Origin: Sulfuricella sp.
GTDB lineage: Bacteria > Pseudomonadota > Gammaproteobacteria > Burkholderiales > Sulfuricellaceae
Assembly (NCBI GenBank): GCA_018336195.1
Contig: JAGXQV010000182.1
Coordinates: 1-50,110 of the forward strand
Direction: 5' to 3'
DNA length: 50,110 bases
Of this stretch, positions 25,051-33,385 are shown in pieces. The notes beneath the pieces were generated by a model. That model made no database searches, was not told the origin of the DNA, and saw only the letters and a list, made by a program, of their open reading frames with translations. The first letter of the stretch is position 1; each line of letters begins with the position of its first letter. Position numbers and translations under genes: made by a program.

Positions 25051-27132
25051 ATGGATGCCCAGGCGAACGCCCTGACCATCATGGGTAACATGAACATAAG
25101 CAAGCTGGCTGGGCCGGTGCTCGTCATCCTGATCCTGGCGATGATGATTCTGCCGTTGCCGCCGATCCTCCTGGACCTGCTGTTCACCTTCAACATCGCC
25201 CTGTCGATGATGGTGCTGCTGGTCAGCCTGTATACCCAGAAGCCTCTCGAATTCGCGGTTTTCCCAACGGTACTGCTGGTTACCACGCTGCTGCGTCTGT
25301 CGCTCAACGTTGCCTCGTCGCGGATCGTCCTGCTGGAAGGCCATACCGGGCCGGACGCGGCCGGCAAGGTGATCGAGGCCTTCGGCCATTTTCTGGTGGG
25401 TGGCAATTACACCGTGGGTATCGTGGTGTTCATCATCCTGGTGGTTATCAATTTCGTGGTGATTACCAAGGGCGCCGGGCGGATCGCCGAAGTGAGCGCG
25501 CGTTTCACCCTGGACGCCATGCCCGGCAAGCAAATGGCCATCGATGCCGACCTCAATGCAGGCCTGATCGGCGAGGACGAGGCGCGCAAGCGGCGTTCGC
25601 AGGTTTCGCAGGAAGCCGATTTCTTCGGTTCCATGGACGGTGCCAGTAAATTCGTGCGCGGCGACGCCGTCGCCGGCATTCTCATCATGCTCATCAACGT
25701 CATCGGCGGGTTGCTGGTGGGGATGCTTCAACACAACCTGGATTTCGCCACCGCTGCCAGCAATTACACCCTGCTGACCATCGGCGATGGTCTAGTGGCA
25801 CAGATTCCCGCCCTGGTGATTTCCACCGCCGCCGGTATCGTGGTGAGCCGCGTTTCCACCGACGAGGATCTCAGCCAGCAACTCATCAACCAGTTGTTCA
25901 ACCGTCCCCAGGTGCTGATTCTGACCGCCTCGATTCTGGGGATGCTCGGCCTGATTCCCGGAATGCCGCATCTGGCTTTTCTGACGCTGGCATCGATAAT
26001 GGCCGGTGGTGCTTACCTGATCAACAAGCGGATGCGCGCGCCCCCGCCTCTCCCCGCAGCGCCGGCGGTACCCACGCCGGCGGAAGTTCCCGAGGTGAGT
26101 TGGAACGACGTGATGCCGGTCGACGTGCTGGGGCTGGAAGTGGGCTACCGCCTGATCCCCCTGGTGGACCGCGTGCAGGACGGCGAGTTGCTGCGCCGCA
26201 TCAAGGGTATCCGCAAGAAATTCGCCCAGGAAATGGGATTCCTGGTGCCCTCCGTGCATATTCGCGACAACCTCGAATTGCGTCCCAACGCCTACCGGAT
26301 CACCCTTAAAGGCGTGGAAGTGGGTCACGGCGAGGCGTTCGCCGGGATGTTCCTGGCCATCAATCCGGGGCGGGTACTGGGCGAACTGACCGGCACCCCC
26401 ACCAAGGACCCGGCGTTCGGTCTGCCGGCGGTGTGGGTCGAGGCGGAACAGCGCGACATCGCGCAGAACTACGGCTATACCGTGGTCGACGCCAGCACGG
26501 TGGTAGCCACTCACCTGTCCAACCTCATCCAGAGCCATGCTCCCGAATTGCTGGGACGAGAGGAGGTTCAACAACTTCTCGACCATGTGGCCCGCGAATC
26601 GCCAAAGCTTACCGAAGACCTGGTTCCCAAGCAGATTTCCCTGGGGACGCTGCAAAAAGTCCTGCAAGGGCTGCTCGACGAAGGCGTGCATATTCGCGAC
26701 ATGCGCACCATCATCGAGACGCTTTCCGACCACGTGGTGCGAACCCAGAATGTGGAAGAGCTGATTGCCGCGGTTCGCGTCGCGTTGGGACGTGCTATTA
26801 TTCAGCAGATATATGCGGGTTCAGACGAATTGCAGGTCATCGCCCTGGACCCCCGCCTGGAACACATCCTCATGCAGGCAACCCAGTCACAGGGCGGCGA
26901 GGGGGCCGGACTGGAGCCGGGTTTGGCGGAAAACCTGCTGCGCCAGGTCGATGCGGTGGTCCAGCAACAGGAACAGCTCGGTTTGGCGGCGGTCTTACTG
27001 GTACCGGCGCCGCTACGTTTGCTGCTATCGCGTTTCCTGCGCCGCGCCGCGCCGCAGTTGAGGGTGATATCCCATGCCGAAGTGCCGGATTCGAAAAATA
27101 TTAAAGTGACCGCCGTATTAGGGAACCAGTGA
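25051..27132 (+). CDS. flhA: FlhA, flagellar export gate component
   Basis: A protein of 693 residues, the normal length. The first half has about eight transmembrane helices, including the family signature RLSLNVASSRIVLLEGHTGP and the FHIPEP loop region (AEVSARFTLDAMPGKQMAID, then DADLNAGLI). The second half is the cytoplasmic docking domain (DVMPVDVLGLEVGYRLIPLV, VWVEAEQRDIAQNYGYTVVD) that binds export chaperones. FlhA forms the nonameric ring of the export gate and uses the proton motive force. It begins 33 bases after flhB, and its stop (TGA) overlaps the ATG of flhF by one base. Confidence 0.97.
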   Translation: MDAQANALTIMGNMNISKLAGPVLVILILAMMILPLPPILLDLLFTFNIALSMMVLLVSLYTQKPLEFAVFPTVLLVTTLLRLSLNVASSRIVLLEGHTGPDAAGKVIEAFGHFLVGGNYTVGIVVFIILVVINFVVITKGAGRIAEVSARFTLDAMPGKQMAIDADLNAGLIGEDEARKRRSQVSQEADFFGSMDGASKFVRGDAVAGILIMLINVIGGLLVGMLQHNLDFATAASNYTLLTIGDGLVAQIPALVISTAAGIVVSRVSTDEDLSQQLINQLFNRPQVLILTASILGMLGLIPGMPHLAFLTLASIMAGGAYLINKRMRAPPPLPAAPAVPTPAEVPEVSWNDVMPVDVLGLEVGYRLIPLVDRVQDGELLRRIKGIRKKFAQEMGFLVPSVHIRDNLELRPNAYRITLKGVEVGHGEAFAGMFLAINPGRVLGELTGTPTKDPAFGLPAVWVEAEQRDIAQNYGYTVVDASTVVATHLSNLIQSHAPELLGREEVQQLLDHVARESPKLTEDLVPKQISLGTLQKVLQGLLDEGVHIRDMRTIIETLSDHVVRTQNVEELIAAVRVALGRAIIQQIYAGSDELQVIALDPRLEHILMQATQSQGGEGAGLEPGLAENLLRQVDAVVQQQEQLGLAAVLLVPAPLRLLLSRFLRRAAPQLRVISHAEVPDSKNIKVTAVLGNQ

Positions 27133-28463
27133 TGAACGTCAAAAAATTCTACGCTGATACGGCCCGCGACGCGTTGCGTCTGGTGCGCGAAGAATTGGGG
27201 CCGGACGCGGTCATCCTCTCCAACCATCGGGTCGGCGACAAAATCGAGATCATGGCGGCCCCTGCCGCCGATGTTGCGGCGATCGCCACCGTGGGCGGCG
27301 GTTCGGCGCCCCACTCGCGCCGTCAGCCTGCTCCATCTGCCCCGGTATTCACCCCGCCCCCCAGCGTCGAACCCCGCCCTTATTTCTTTCCCGGCCAGAC
27401 GCCTCCCAAGGCAGCGGCGCAACCCAAAGGCGCCGGGCTGAAATTCCAAGTCGAGGAGGTTAACGAGCCGGTCGCCGACAGCGACAACCTGCGCGACCTG
27501 GAACAGGAAATCAAATTCCTGCGCAACATGCTGGAAGGGCAATTGGCGAGCTTTGCGTGGGGCGAAATCGGGCGGCGTCAGCCGGCCAAGCTGGAATTGA
27601 TGCGGCGTTTGCTGGCGGCGGGGTTCAGCCCGGCCCTGGCGCGCCAGTTGCTGGAGAAAATGCCGGTCGGCTTCGACGCCGGCAAGGGCTTGCCGTGGCT
27701 GAAGTCCACCCTCATCAACAACCTGCGGGTGGTCGCCAAAGGCCACGACATCGTGGATGCCGGCGGCGTGTATGCGCTGGTCGGACCGACCGGGGTGGGG
27801 AAGACCACCACCGTGGCTAAGCTGGCGGCGCGCTGCACCCTCAAATTCGGGGCCAACCAGGTCGCCCTCATCACCACCGACAGTTTCCGGATCGGCGCCC
27901 ATGAACAGTTGCGCATCTACGGCAAGATTCTCGGAATTCCCGTGTATGCGGTGAAGGAAGAAAACGATCTGCAGTTCACTCTTGCCGATGTGCGCGACAA
28001 GCATCTGGTGTTGGTCGATACGGTGGGGATGAGCCAGCGCGATCAGCGTGTTGCCGAGCAGGTGGCTTTCCTGTGCGGCAACAGCCGCGAGGTCAAGCGC
28101 CTCCTGCTCTTGTCCGGCAACGCCCAGGGCAGCACCCTCGACGACGTGGTGGCCGCTTATCGCGGCGCCGGGCTGGACGGCTGCATCCTTACCAAGATCG
28201 ACGAAGGCGTCAATGTCGGCACGGCGCTCGACGTGATCATTCGTCATCGGTTGCTTCTGCATTACGTCACCAACGGCCAGCGAGTGCCGGAAGACCTGCA
28301 TTTGGCCAACCCGATTTACCTGGTTGACCGGGTGTTCAAGCAGGCCGGCGAGGCGTCCCCCTTCACCCCTCAGGAAGAAGAGTTTTCCCTGGTCGTGGCG
28401 GCATCGGCGGCGGGCGACGGTGCCTTGCTCAATACCCTCAAGTCCGAGGAATTCCGTGGCTGA
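27132..28463 (+). CDS. flhF: FlhF, SRP-like GTPase for flagellar placement
   Basis: A protein of 443 residues. It begins MNVKKFYADTARDALRLVREELG, the usual B-domain start, followed by a proline-rich variable linker (about 60-110), an N domain and the SRP-type G domain. GTPase motifs are present: G1 GPTGVGKTTT, G2-region TTDSFRIGAHEQL, G3 DTVGMSQRD and the TKIDEG motif. FlhF marks the cell pole where the flagellum is built. A GTG three bases earlier is also in frame; the ATG at 27132 is preferred because homologues start there. It overlaps flhG. Confidence 0.95.
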   Translation: MNVKKFYADTARDALRLVREELGPDAVILSNHRVGDKIEIMAAPAADVAAIATVGGGSAPHSRRQPAPSAPVFTPPPSVEPRPYFFPGQTPPKAAAQPKGAGLKFQVEEVNEPVADSDNLRDLEQEIKFLRNMLEGQLASFAWGEIGRRQPAKLELMRRLLAAGFSPALARQLLEKMPVGFDAGKGLPWLKSTLINNLRVVAKGHDIVDAGGVYALVGPTGVGKTTTVAKLAARCTLKFGANQVALITTDSFRIGAHEQLRIYGKILGIPVYAVKEENDLQFTLADVRDKHLVLVDTVGMSQRDQRVAEQVAFLCGNSREVKRLLLLSGNAQGSTLDDVVAAYRGAGLDGCILTKIDEGVNVGTALDVIIRHRLLLHYVTNGQRVPEDLHLANPIYLVDRVFKQAGEASPFTPQEEEFSLVVAASAAGDGALLNTLKSEEFRG

Positions 28464-29343
28464 GTTCATGCGCGATCAGGCGGAAGGACTGCGGCGGCTG
28501 TTCGCCAACGACTTTGTGCGAGCCATCGCGGTAGCCGGCGGCAAAGGCGGCATCGGCAAGACCCACGTGGTGGTCAACCTGGCGATTGCCATGGCCAACC
28601 GCGGGCGGCGCGTGCTGGTGCTGGATGGACAATTCGGTCCGGGCGGGCTGGAAGGCGCCTTGGGCATCAAGCCGCGCTATAACCTCTCGCACGTCATCCG
28701 TGGCGAAAGAGCGCTGGAGGAGGTGCTGATCCAGGGGCCAGGCGGCATCGCCATCATTCCCGCCGCCCTCGGACTGCCGGCCTTGGCTGGCCTGGACGCA
28801 GTGGCCCAGGACAACCTGGTGCATTCCTTTACCCGCCTGTCCGGCTCGTTCGACGTGATGCTGATGGATGCGGGGTCCGACAGCAGACAGGCGTCGTTCA
28901 GCCTGGCCTCGCAGGATGTGATTATCGTGGTTTCGGGGCTGCACGACTCGATTACCGATGCCTATGGCCTGATCAAGTCGCTCAGTCGGAATTTCGCCAA
29001 GCGTCACTATCACATTCTGGTGAACAAGGTCGATTCGTTCCACGAAGCGCGCGCGGTATTCGAAAACATGTCGCAAGTGGCGGGGCGCTTCCTCGAAGTG
29101 TCTCTCGACTTCATGGGATACGTTCCCTACGACGACAAACTTAAACAGTCCGCCATGTTGTGTCGCCCGGTCACGGAAGCCTTTCCTTCCGCCGATGCCT
29201 CGCTGGCATTCCGGGAGCTTGCCGAATCCGTGGAACAATGGCCGTTTCCCAGCGACAACGACGGGCGCATCGAATCATTCATGTTGCGGCTCATTATCGG
29301 CAGCCGTTTGAGCCGGGAGGTCGTCAATTCGAGCCTGAATTGA
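28456..29343 (+). CDS. flhG: FlhG (FleN), MinD-like ATPase controlling flagellar number
   Basis: A protein of 295 residues in the MinD/ParA family. It starts at a GTG inside the end of flhF; GAGGA lies upstream, and the product begins AEFMRDQAEGLRRL, matching the DQAxGLRRL activation helix of FlhG proteins. The deviant Walker A (GGKGGIGKTHVVVNLA) is intact. The next motif normally reads LDADLGLAN; here it is LDGQFGPGG, so the second aspartate is lost. Walker B is present as VMLMDAGSD, and SITDAYGLIKSL matches the family. It works against FlhF to limit flagellar number. The altered switch region may weaken ATP hydrolysis. Confidence 0.9.
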   Translation: MAEFMRDQAEGLRRLFANDFVRAIAVAGGKGGIGKTHVVVNLAIAMANRGRRVLVLDGQFGPGGLEGALGIKPRYNLSHVIRGERALEEVLIQGPGGIAIIPAALGLPALAGLDAVAQDNLVHSFTRLSGSFDVMLMDAGSDSRQASFSLASQDVIIVVSGLHDSITDAYGLIKSLSRNFAKRHYHILVNKVDSFHEARAVFENMSQVAGRFLEVSLDFMGYVPYDDKLKQSAMLCRPVTEAFPSADASLAFRELAESVEQWPFPSDNDGRIESFMLRLIIGSRLSREVVNSSLN

Positions 29344-29353
29344 GTATTTAACC

Positions 29354-30079
29354 ATGTACACCGCTCACGGAACCCTGCAAAAAGATCAGTACGTCACCCG
29401 CTTCGCCCCGCTGGTGAAAAAAATCGCCTACCACATGATGGCCAAATTGCCGGCCAGCGTGCAGGTCGACGACCTCATCCAGGTCGGCATGATCGGCTTG
29501 CTCGATGCGGCCAACAACTTCGACGGCGCGCAAGGCGCACAGTTCGAAACCTACGCGGCACAACGGATTCGTGGGGCGATGCTTGATGAATTGCGTCATT
29601 CGGACTGGCTGCCGCGCTCGGCGCGCAAGAACATGCGGCGCATCGAAGCGGCGATGAATGCCCTGGAACAACGCTTGGGGCGTTCGCCCAGCGATTCGGA
29701 AGTGGCCAAGGAACTCCAGCTCAGCCTGGAAGACTACCAGCAGATGCTGTTCGAAGCCCACGGTAGCCAATTGCTGCATTACGAGGATTTTCAGCAAGAC
29801 GGCGAAGACGAATTCCTCGGGCATTTCAACGTCGGCGACGGCGGCAACCCGTTGGGTATCCTCGAAGACGCGGGGTTCCGCATCCGCCTAGTGGAAGCGA
29901 TCAAGCAATTGCCGGAGCGCGAACAACTGTTGATGGCCCTGTATTACGAAGAGGAACTCAACCTCAAGGAAATCGGCGCCGTGCTGGGGGTCAGCGAATC
30001 CCGCGTGTGTCAGTTGCACAGCCAGGCCGTGGCGCGTTTGCGGGTCTTCATGAAAGGCTGGGTGGACAAGGGTGGTTGA
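29354..30079 (+). CDS. fliA: FliA, flagellar sigma-28 factor
   Basis: A protein of 241 residues. Region 2 shows the core-binding stretch VDDLIQVGMIGLLDAANNFD and the promoter-melting part FETYAAQRIRGAMLDELR, then WLPRSAR, all typical of FliA. Region 3 (LGRSPSDSEVAKELQLS) and region 4 with a helix-turn-helix (LNLKEIGAVLGVSESRVCQLHSQAVARLR) complete it. FliA directs transcription of late flagellar genes such as flagellin and motor genes. It starts 10 bases after flhG, closing the operon; no chemotaxis genes follow directly. Confidence 0.96.
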   Translation: MYTAHGTLQKDQYVTRFAPLVKKIAYHMMAKLPASVQVDDLIQVGMIGLLDAANNFDGAQGAQFETYAAQRIRGAMLDELRHSDWLPRSARKNMRRIEAAMNALEQRLGRSPSDSEVAKELQLSLEDYQQMLFEAHGSQLLHYEDFQQDGEDEFLGHFNVGDGGNPLGILEDAGFRIRLVEAIKQLPEREQLLMALYYEEELNLKEIGAVLGVSESRVCQLHSQAVARLRVFMKGWVDKGG

Positions 30080-30171
30080 GCACGAATGCGGAGCACCGTG
30101 TGGCTTCCGATTGATTTGTCGGGGGCTTTATGTCATTGTCATGGTTGTAAACAAGGGCTAGGCCGGCAAAC

Positions 30172-30912
30172 ATGGATTATGTAAGCATTATCGGGATTGT
30201 TTTGGCGCTGGCGGCGATCCTCGGCGGACAAGTGCTGGAAGGGGGGCACATCTCCTCGCTGCTGCAGGCCACCGCTTTCCTGATCGTATTCGGCGGTACT
30301 TTCGGCGCTACCATGCTGCAAAGCTCGATTCCGGTATTTTTGCGCGGCTTGAAACTGGCGGTCTGGGTGGTTTTCCCGCCTCATCAGGATCAATTGGCGC
30401 TGATCGAACAAGTCATCGAGTGGAGCCAGACCGCCCGTAAAGGCGGCTTGCTGGCCCTGGAGTCGCAACTCGACCAAATGCAAGACGAATTCAATCGCAA
30501 GGGTTTGCAGATGGTGGTCGACGGTGCCGAGCCGGAAAAAATCCGCGACGCGATGGAAGTGGAGATCGCTACTTACGAAAAGCATAATCTGGACGCGGCC
30601 AAGGTCTGGCTGGCAGCTGGCGGTTTCGCCCCCACCATCGGGATTCTGGGCGCCGTGATGGGGCTGATCCACGTTATGGAAAACCTTACCGATCCTTCCA
30701 AGCTGGGTGCCGGTATCGCGGTGGCCTTTGTCGCCACTATCTATGGGGTGGGTTCCGCCAACCTGTTTTTGATTCCGATGGCCAACAAGATCAAAGCCAT
30801 CGTCGAACAGCAGGTGGTCATGCAGGAAATGTTCATCGAAGGGCTGGTGTCCATCGCCAACGGCGAAAATCCGCGGATCATCGAAACCAAGCTGCAAGGC
30901 TATATCGTGTAA
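30172..30912 (+). CDS. motC: Flagellar motor stator protein MotC (MotA family)
   Basis: A protein of 246 residues with four transmembrane helices: two near the N terminus (IIGIVLALAAILGG, LLQATAFLIVFGGTFGATML) and two at about 150-205 (AAGGFAPTIGILGAVMGLI, GIAVAFVATIYGVGSANLF). The cytoplasmic loop between holds the charged rotor-contact residues. It carries the family sequence APTIGILGAVMGLI. The type resembles Pseudomonas MotC rather than E. coli MotA. The stop overlaps the next start (TAATG), so the stator pair is translated together. Confidence 0.93.
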   Translation: MDYVSIIGIVLALAAILGGQVLEGGHISSLLQATAFLIVFGGTFGATMLQSSIPVFLRGLKLAVWVVFPPHQDQLALIEQVIEWSQTARKGGLLALESQLDQMQDEFNRKGLQMVVDGAEPEKIRDAMEVEIATYEKHNLDAAKVWLAAGGFAPTIGILGAVMGLIHVMENLTDPSKLGAGIAVAFVATIYGVGSANLFLIPMANKIKAIVEQQVVMQEMFIEGLVSIANGENPRIIETKLQGYIV

Positions 30913-31763
30913 TGGCGCGCAAGAAAAAGCCCGAGGAACACGAAAATCTCGAACGTTGGTTGGTTTCCTACGCCGACTTCATCACCTTGCTGTTCGCCTT
31001 TTTCGTGGTGATGTACGCCATCTCGCAAGTCAACGAAGGCAAATACAAACTCCTCAGCGATTCCCTACTCCAGGCGTTCAAGGAGCCGACCACCTCCGTC
31101 CCGGTACCCAAAACCGTTCCGGCGGTTCCCAAAACCATGGATCCGAAAGCCGACTTGGTAATACGCCCGCAGGCCGTGCTGTCCAAGCGCAACGATGCGC
31201 AGAATGTGCAGATCAAGAAGGAAACCGAAAAAATGAAAGGCATCGCCAAGGATCTGATGAAGGTGATGGAGCGCTTGGTGAAAACGGGTCAGGTCAAGGT
31301 GACCCAAAGCGCGCGCGGCATCGCCGTGGAAATCAACGCCAGCGTGCTGTTTGGCTCCGGGAATGCGAATCTGGAAGGCGAGTCGGTCAAGGTGATGAAA
31401 GCGGTTGCCGAGGTGTTGACCGAGGTGGACAACAATATCCAGGTCGAGGGTTATTCCGACAATGCCCCCATCAACAGCCCGTTGTACCCTTCCAATTGGG
31501 AGTTGTCATCGGCGCGTGCCAGCAGCGTGGCGCGCCTGTTCGTCGAGGGCGGGATCCAGCCGGATCGGGTGGTGGTGCTGGGGTACGGCGAAAACCGGCC
31601 GGTGGCGAGTAACGACACCCCGGATGGGCGAGCGCGCAACCGGCGGGTGACGATCATGATTCTGTCTCCCGGTCACGACAAGGTGATCTCCGACATTCCC
31701 ATCAACGAAAGTTCTGCCCCGGCGCCGGCCCCGGCAGCACCGGCCAGTCCGGCGCTCAGGTAA
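30912..31763 (+). CDS. motD: Flagellar motor stator protein MotD (MotB family)
   Basis: A protein of 283 residues. A short basic start is followed by one transmembrane helix, WLVSYADFITLLFAFFVVMY, whose aspartate is the ion-carrying residue of MotB proteins. After a linker with a proline-rich stretch (about 60-75) comes an OmpA-like peptidoglycan-binding domain (VEGYSDNAPI, NWELSSARASSVARLF, GYGENRPVASNDTPDGRARNRRV). It anchors the stator to the wall. The last 8 bases overlap the end of the convergent gene on the other strand. Confidence 0.93.
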   Translation: MARKKKPEEHENLERWLVSYADFITLLFAFFVVMYAISQVNEGKYKLLSDSLLQAFKEPTTSVPVPKTVPAVPKTMDPKADLVIRPQAVLSKRNDAQNVQIKKETEKMKGIAKDLMKVMERLVKTGQVKVTQSARGIAVEINASVLFGSGNANLEGESVKVMKAVAEVLTEVDNNIQVEGYSDNAPINSPLYPSNWELSSARASSVARLFVEGGIQPDRVVVLGYGENRPVASNDTPDGRARNRRVTIMILSPGHDKVISDIPINESSAPAPAPAAPASPALR

Positions 31764-32547
31764 GCGAGAGCGCCGCCACCTGGTGAAAGCGCCCGATCCC
31801 CGGTGCGATTTCTCCCAGTGGCGCCACGTCCCAGCGCCATTCCTCGCGGATCCGCTCAGTCAGACCTAAACGCGCCGCGAACTCGGTGCTGGCGAGGCTG
31901 TTCCCGGCGGCATCGTAAGTCGTCTGCACGGTATCCGCCAGCAGGCAGGTCGTCGCGTCGAAACCCGCCAGATAATCGAGATGGCGGCGCATCAGCTTTT
32001 CCTCCCAACCGTCCAGAACTGCCCCAGACAAGTCCGGGAAGCGCTTGACCAGCCATTCGCGGAGCAGCAGGGGCAGTTGCGAGAGCAGGTTGACCGATGC
32101 CACCCAGTCGATGCCTTTTTCGTCGAGAAAGCGGGTGGGTGGCGCGGCCCGGTCGTCGAGGGTCGCCGGGGTGGCATCCGCCAAGTGTTCCAGGCAGCCG
32201 CTGACATCATGTTCGATGCAGGTCACGTTGGGATAGCTCCGCGCAGCCCGGCGTATCTCGGGCAGATGGACGATGTCGATCAGCCTTACTTCGGCGAAGC
32301 GCGCGGAGAGTTGCGACAGCGGGATGTCCAGCAGCAATCCGGAGCCGAATACCAGCGCGGTGCGGAACTTCCGGCAGTCGTCCAGCGAATCGAGGAGCGC
32401 CGCCTGGCTGCGTTCGAGATGCGGTTGCCAGGCGGCATGGCAGCGCCGGTAGCGGGCGCGGATGCCGATGCTTTCGCGCAGGTAGCCGTAACGGCGGGCG
32501 AGCGGGTGACAGTCGGTGGTGAGGTAGGTGAACCACTCGGCCAGCAT
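31756..32547 (-). CDS. Putative methyltransferase-like protein, function unknown
   Basis: A protein of 263 residues. The ATG at 32547 is chosen because the product then starts MLAEWFTYLTTDCHPLARRYGYLRESIGI, while the open frame further upstream has the composition of a shadow of the next gene. The segment ALVFGSGLLLDIPLSQLSARFAEVRLIDIVH looks like the first strand and glycine turn of a Rossmann fold with an acidic residue after strand 2, as in SAM-dependent methyltransferases. I do not recognise the family, and no methyl acceptor is suggested. It lies 13 bases after the next methyltransferase gene, so they probably form a pair. It ends inside motD, tail to tail. Confidence 0.7.
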   Translation of the reverse strand: MLAEWFTYLTTDCHPLARRYGYLRESIGIRARYRRCHAAWQPHLERSQAALLDSLDDCRKFRTALVFGSGLLLDIPLSQLSARFAEVRLIDIVHLPEIRRAARSYPNVTCIEHDVSGCLEHLADATPATLDDRAAPPTRFLDEKGIDWVASVNLLSQLPLLLREWLVKRFPDLSGAVLDGWEEKLMRRHLDYLAGFDATTCLLADTVQTTYDAAGNSLASTEFAARLGLTERIREEWRWDVAPLGEIAPGIGRFHQVAALSLT

Positions 32548-32560
32548 GGGGCGTGTGCGC

Positions 32561-33322
32561 TTAGTTGCCGCCGTGGCGGCCCACCCGCATCGCCAGCGGC
32601 CAATGCACGTTACGCGCAAACGCCGGGTCGCCCCATAGCGGGAGCAACTCCTCCGCGATATCCGCCACCGGGTCGCGGCCGGTCGCCGCGATGCAGCGGG
32701 CGGTGGCCGACCAACTGGCGAAATAACCGAGCAGTTGCGGCAGGCTCCATTCGGCGTGCATGGCGAATTCGGGCGGAACCAGTTCTTCAAAAGGGAAGGG
32801 CAGGCTACGGTAGCCTTCCTCCACTAGGCGGCGCTCCGGCGGCCAGTAGGGGCCGACGGTTTCGGCGTAGAAGCGTTGGGCTGCACGATCGATGTCCGGG
32901 ACGTCGAGATGCAGCACGCCATATGACCATGCCGCCAGAATCCCGCCCGGCTTGAGGACGCGGCGGGCCTCGGCGTAAAACTGTTCGAGATCGAACCAGT
33001 GCAGAGCCTGGGCGACCGTGATGAGATCGACGCTGGCGTCGTCCAGCCCGCTTGCTTCGGCAGGTGCGACGCGGTAGCTGATTTGGGGATGCTGCGGGGC
33101 GGCGCCGATTTGCGCGAGGCTGGCGTCGGTGGCGATGACAGCGGCAAAGCGCGCCGCCAAGTCGAGTGATGCCTGGCCGCTGCCGGCGGCGCAATCCCAA
33201 GCCAGTTGCTTGCCCGATGCGAGTTGCGCCAGCCAGTCGAACAACGCGGCGGGATAGGTAGGGCGGAAGCTGGCGTAATTGCCGGCGACCGTGCTGAAAT
33301 GATCGGCGAAGGTTCGGCTCAT
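32561..33322 (-). CDS. Class I SAM-dependent methyltransferase
   Basis: A protein of 253 residues. It resembles UbiE-like and trans-aconitate-type methyltransferases: FADHFSTVAGNYASFRPTYP at the start, then the SAM motif WDCAAGSGQASLDLA, an acidic residue after strand 2 (VIATDASLAQI), VDLITVAQALHWFDLEQFYAEARRVLKPGGILAAWSYG and a C-terminal helical lid. The SAM site is complete. The acceptor is unknown; distant relatives act on small carboxylic acids. It is followed by the methyltransferase-like gene above. Confidence 0.87.
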   Translation of the reverse strand: MSRTFADHFSTVAGNYASFRPTYPAALFDWLAQLASGKQLAWDCAAGSGQASLDLAARFAAVIATDASLAQIGAAPQHPQISYRVAPAEASGLDDASVDLITVAQALHWFDLEQFYAEARRVLKPGGILAAWSYGVLHLDVPDIDRAAQRFYAETVGPYWPPERRLVEEGYRSLPFPFEELVPPEFAMHAEWSLPQLLGYFASWSATARCIAATGRDPVADIAEELLPLWGDPAFARNVHWPLAMRVGRHGGN

Positions 33323-33385
33323 GAGGATTTTCGGGCAGACGAAACGCCATCATAACGCCATAACCCTCAGGCATCGAACTTTGGG

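Noticed and set aside
30148..30169. TAAA and GCCGG near motC as a sigma-28 promoter
   Set aside because: The spacing is about 10 bases rather than 15 and the second half matches GCCGATAA poorly.
32548..32790. N-terminal extension of the methyltransferase-like protein at 31756-32547
   Set aside because: The extension lies wholly inside the next gene in another frame and is rich in Arg, Pro and Ser, typical of a shadow frame.
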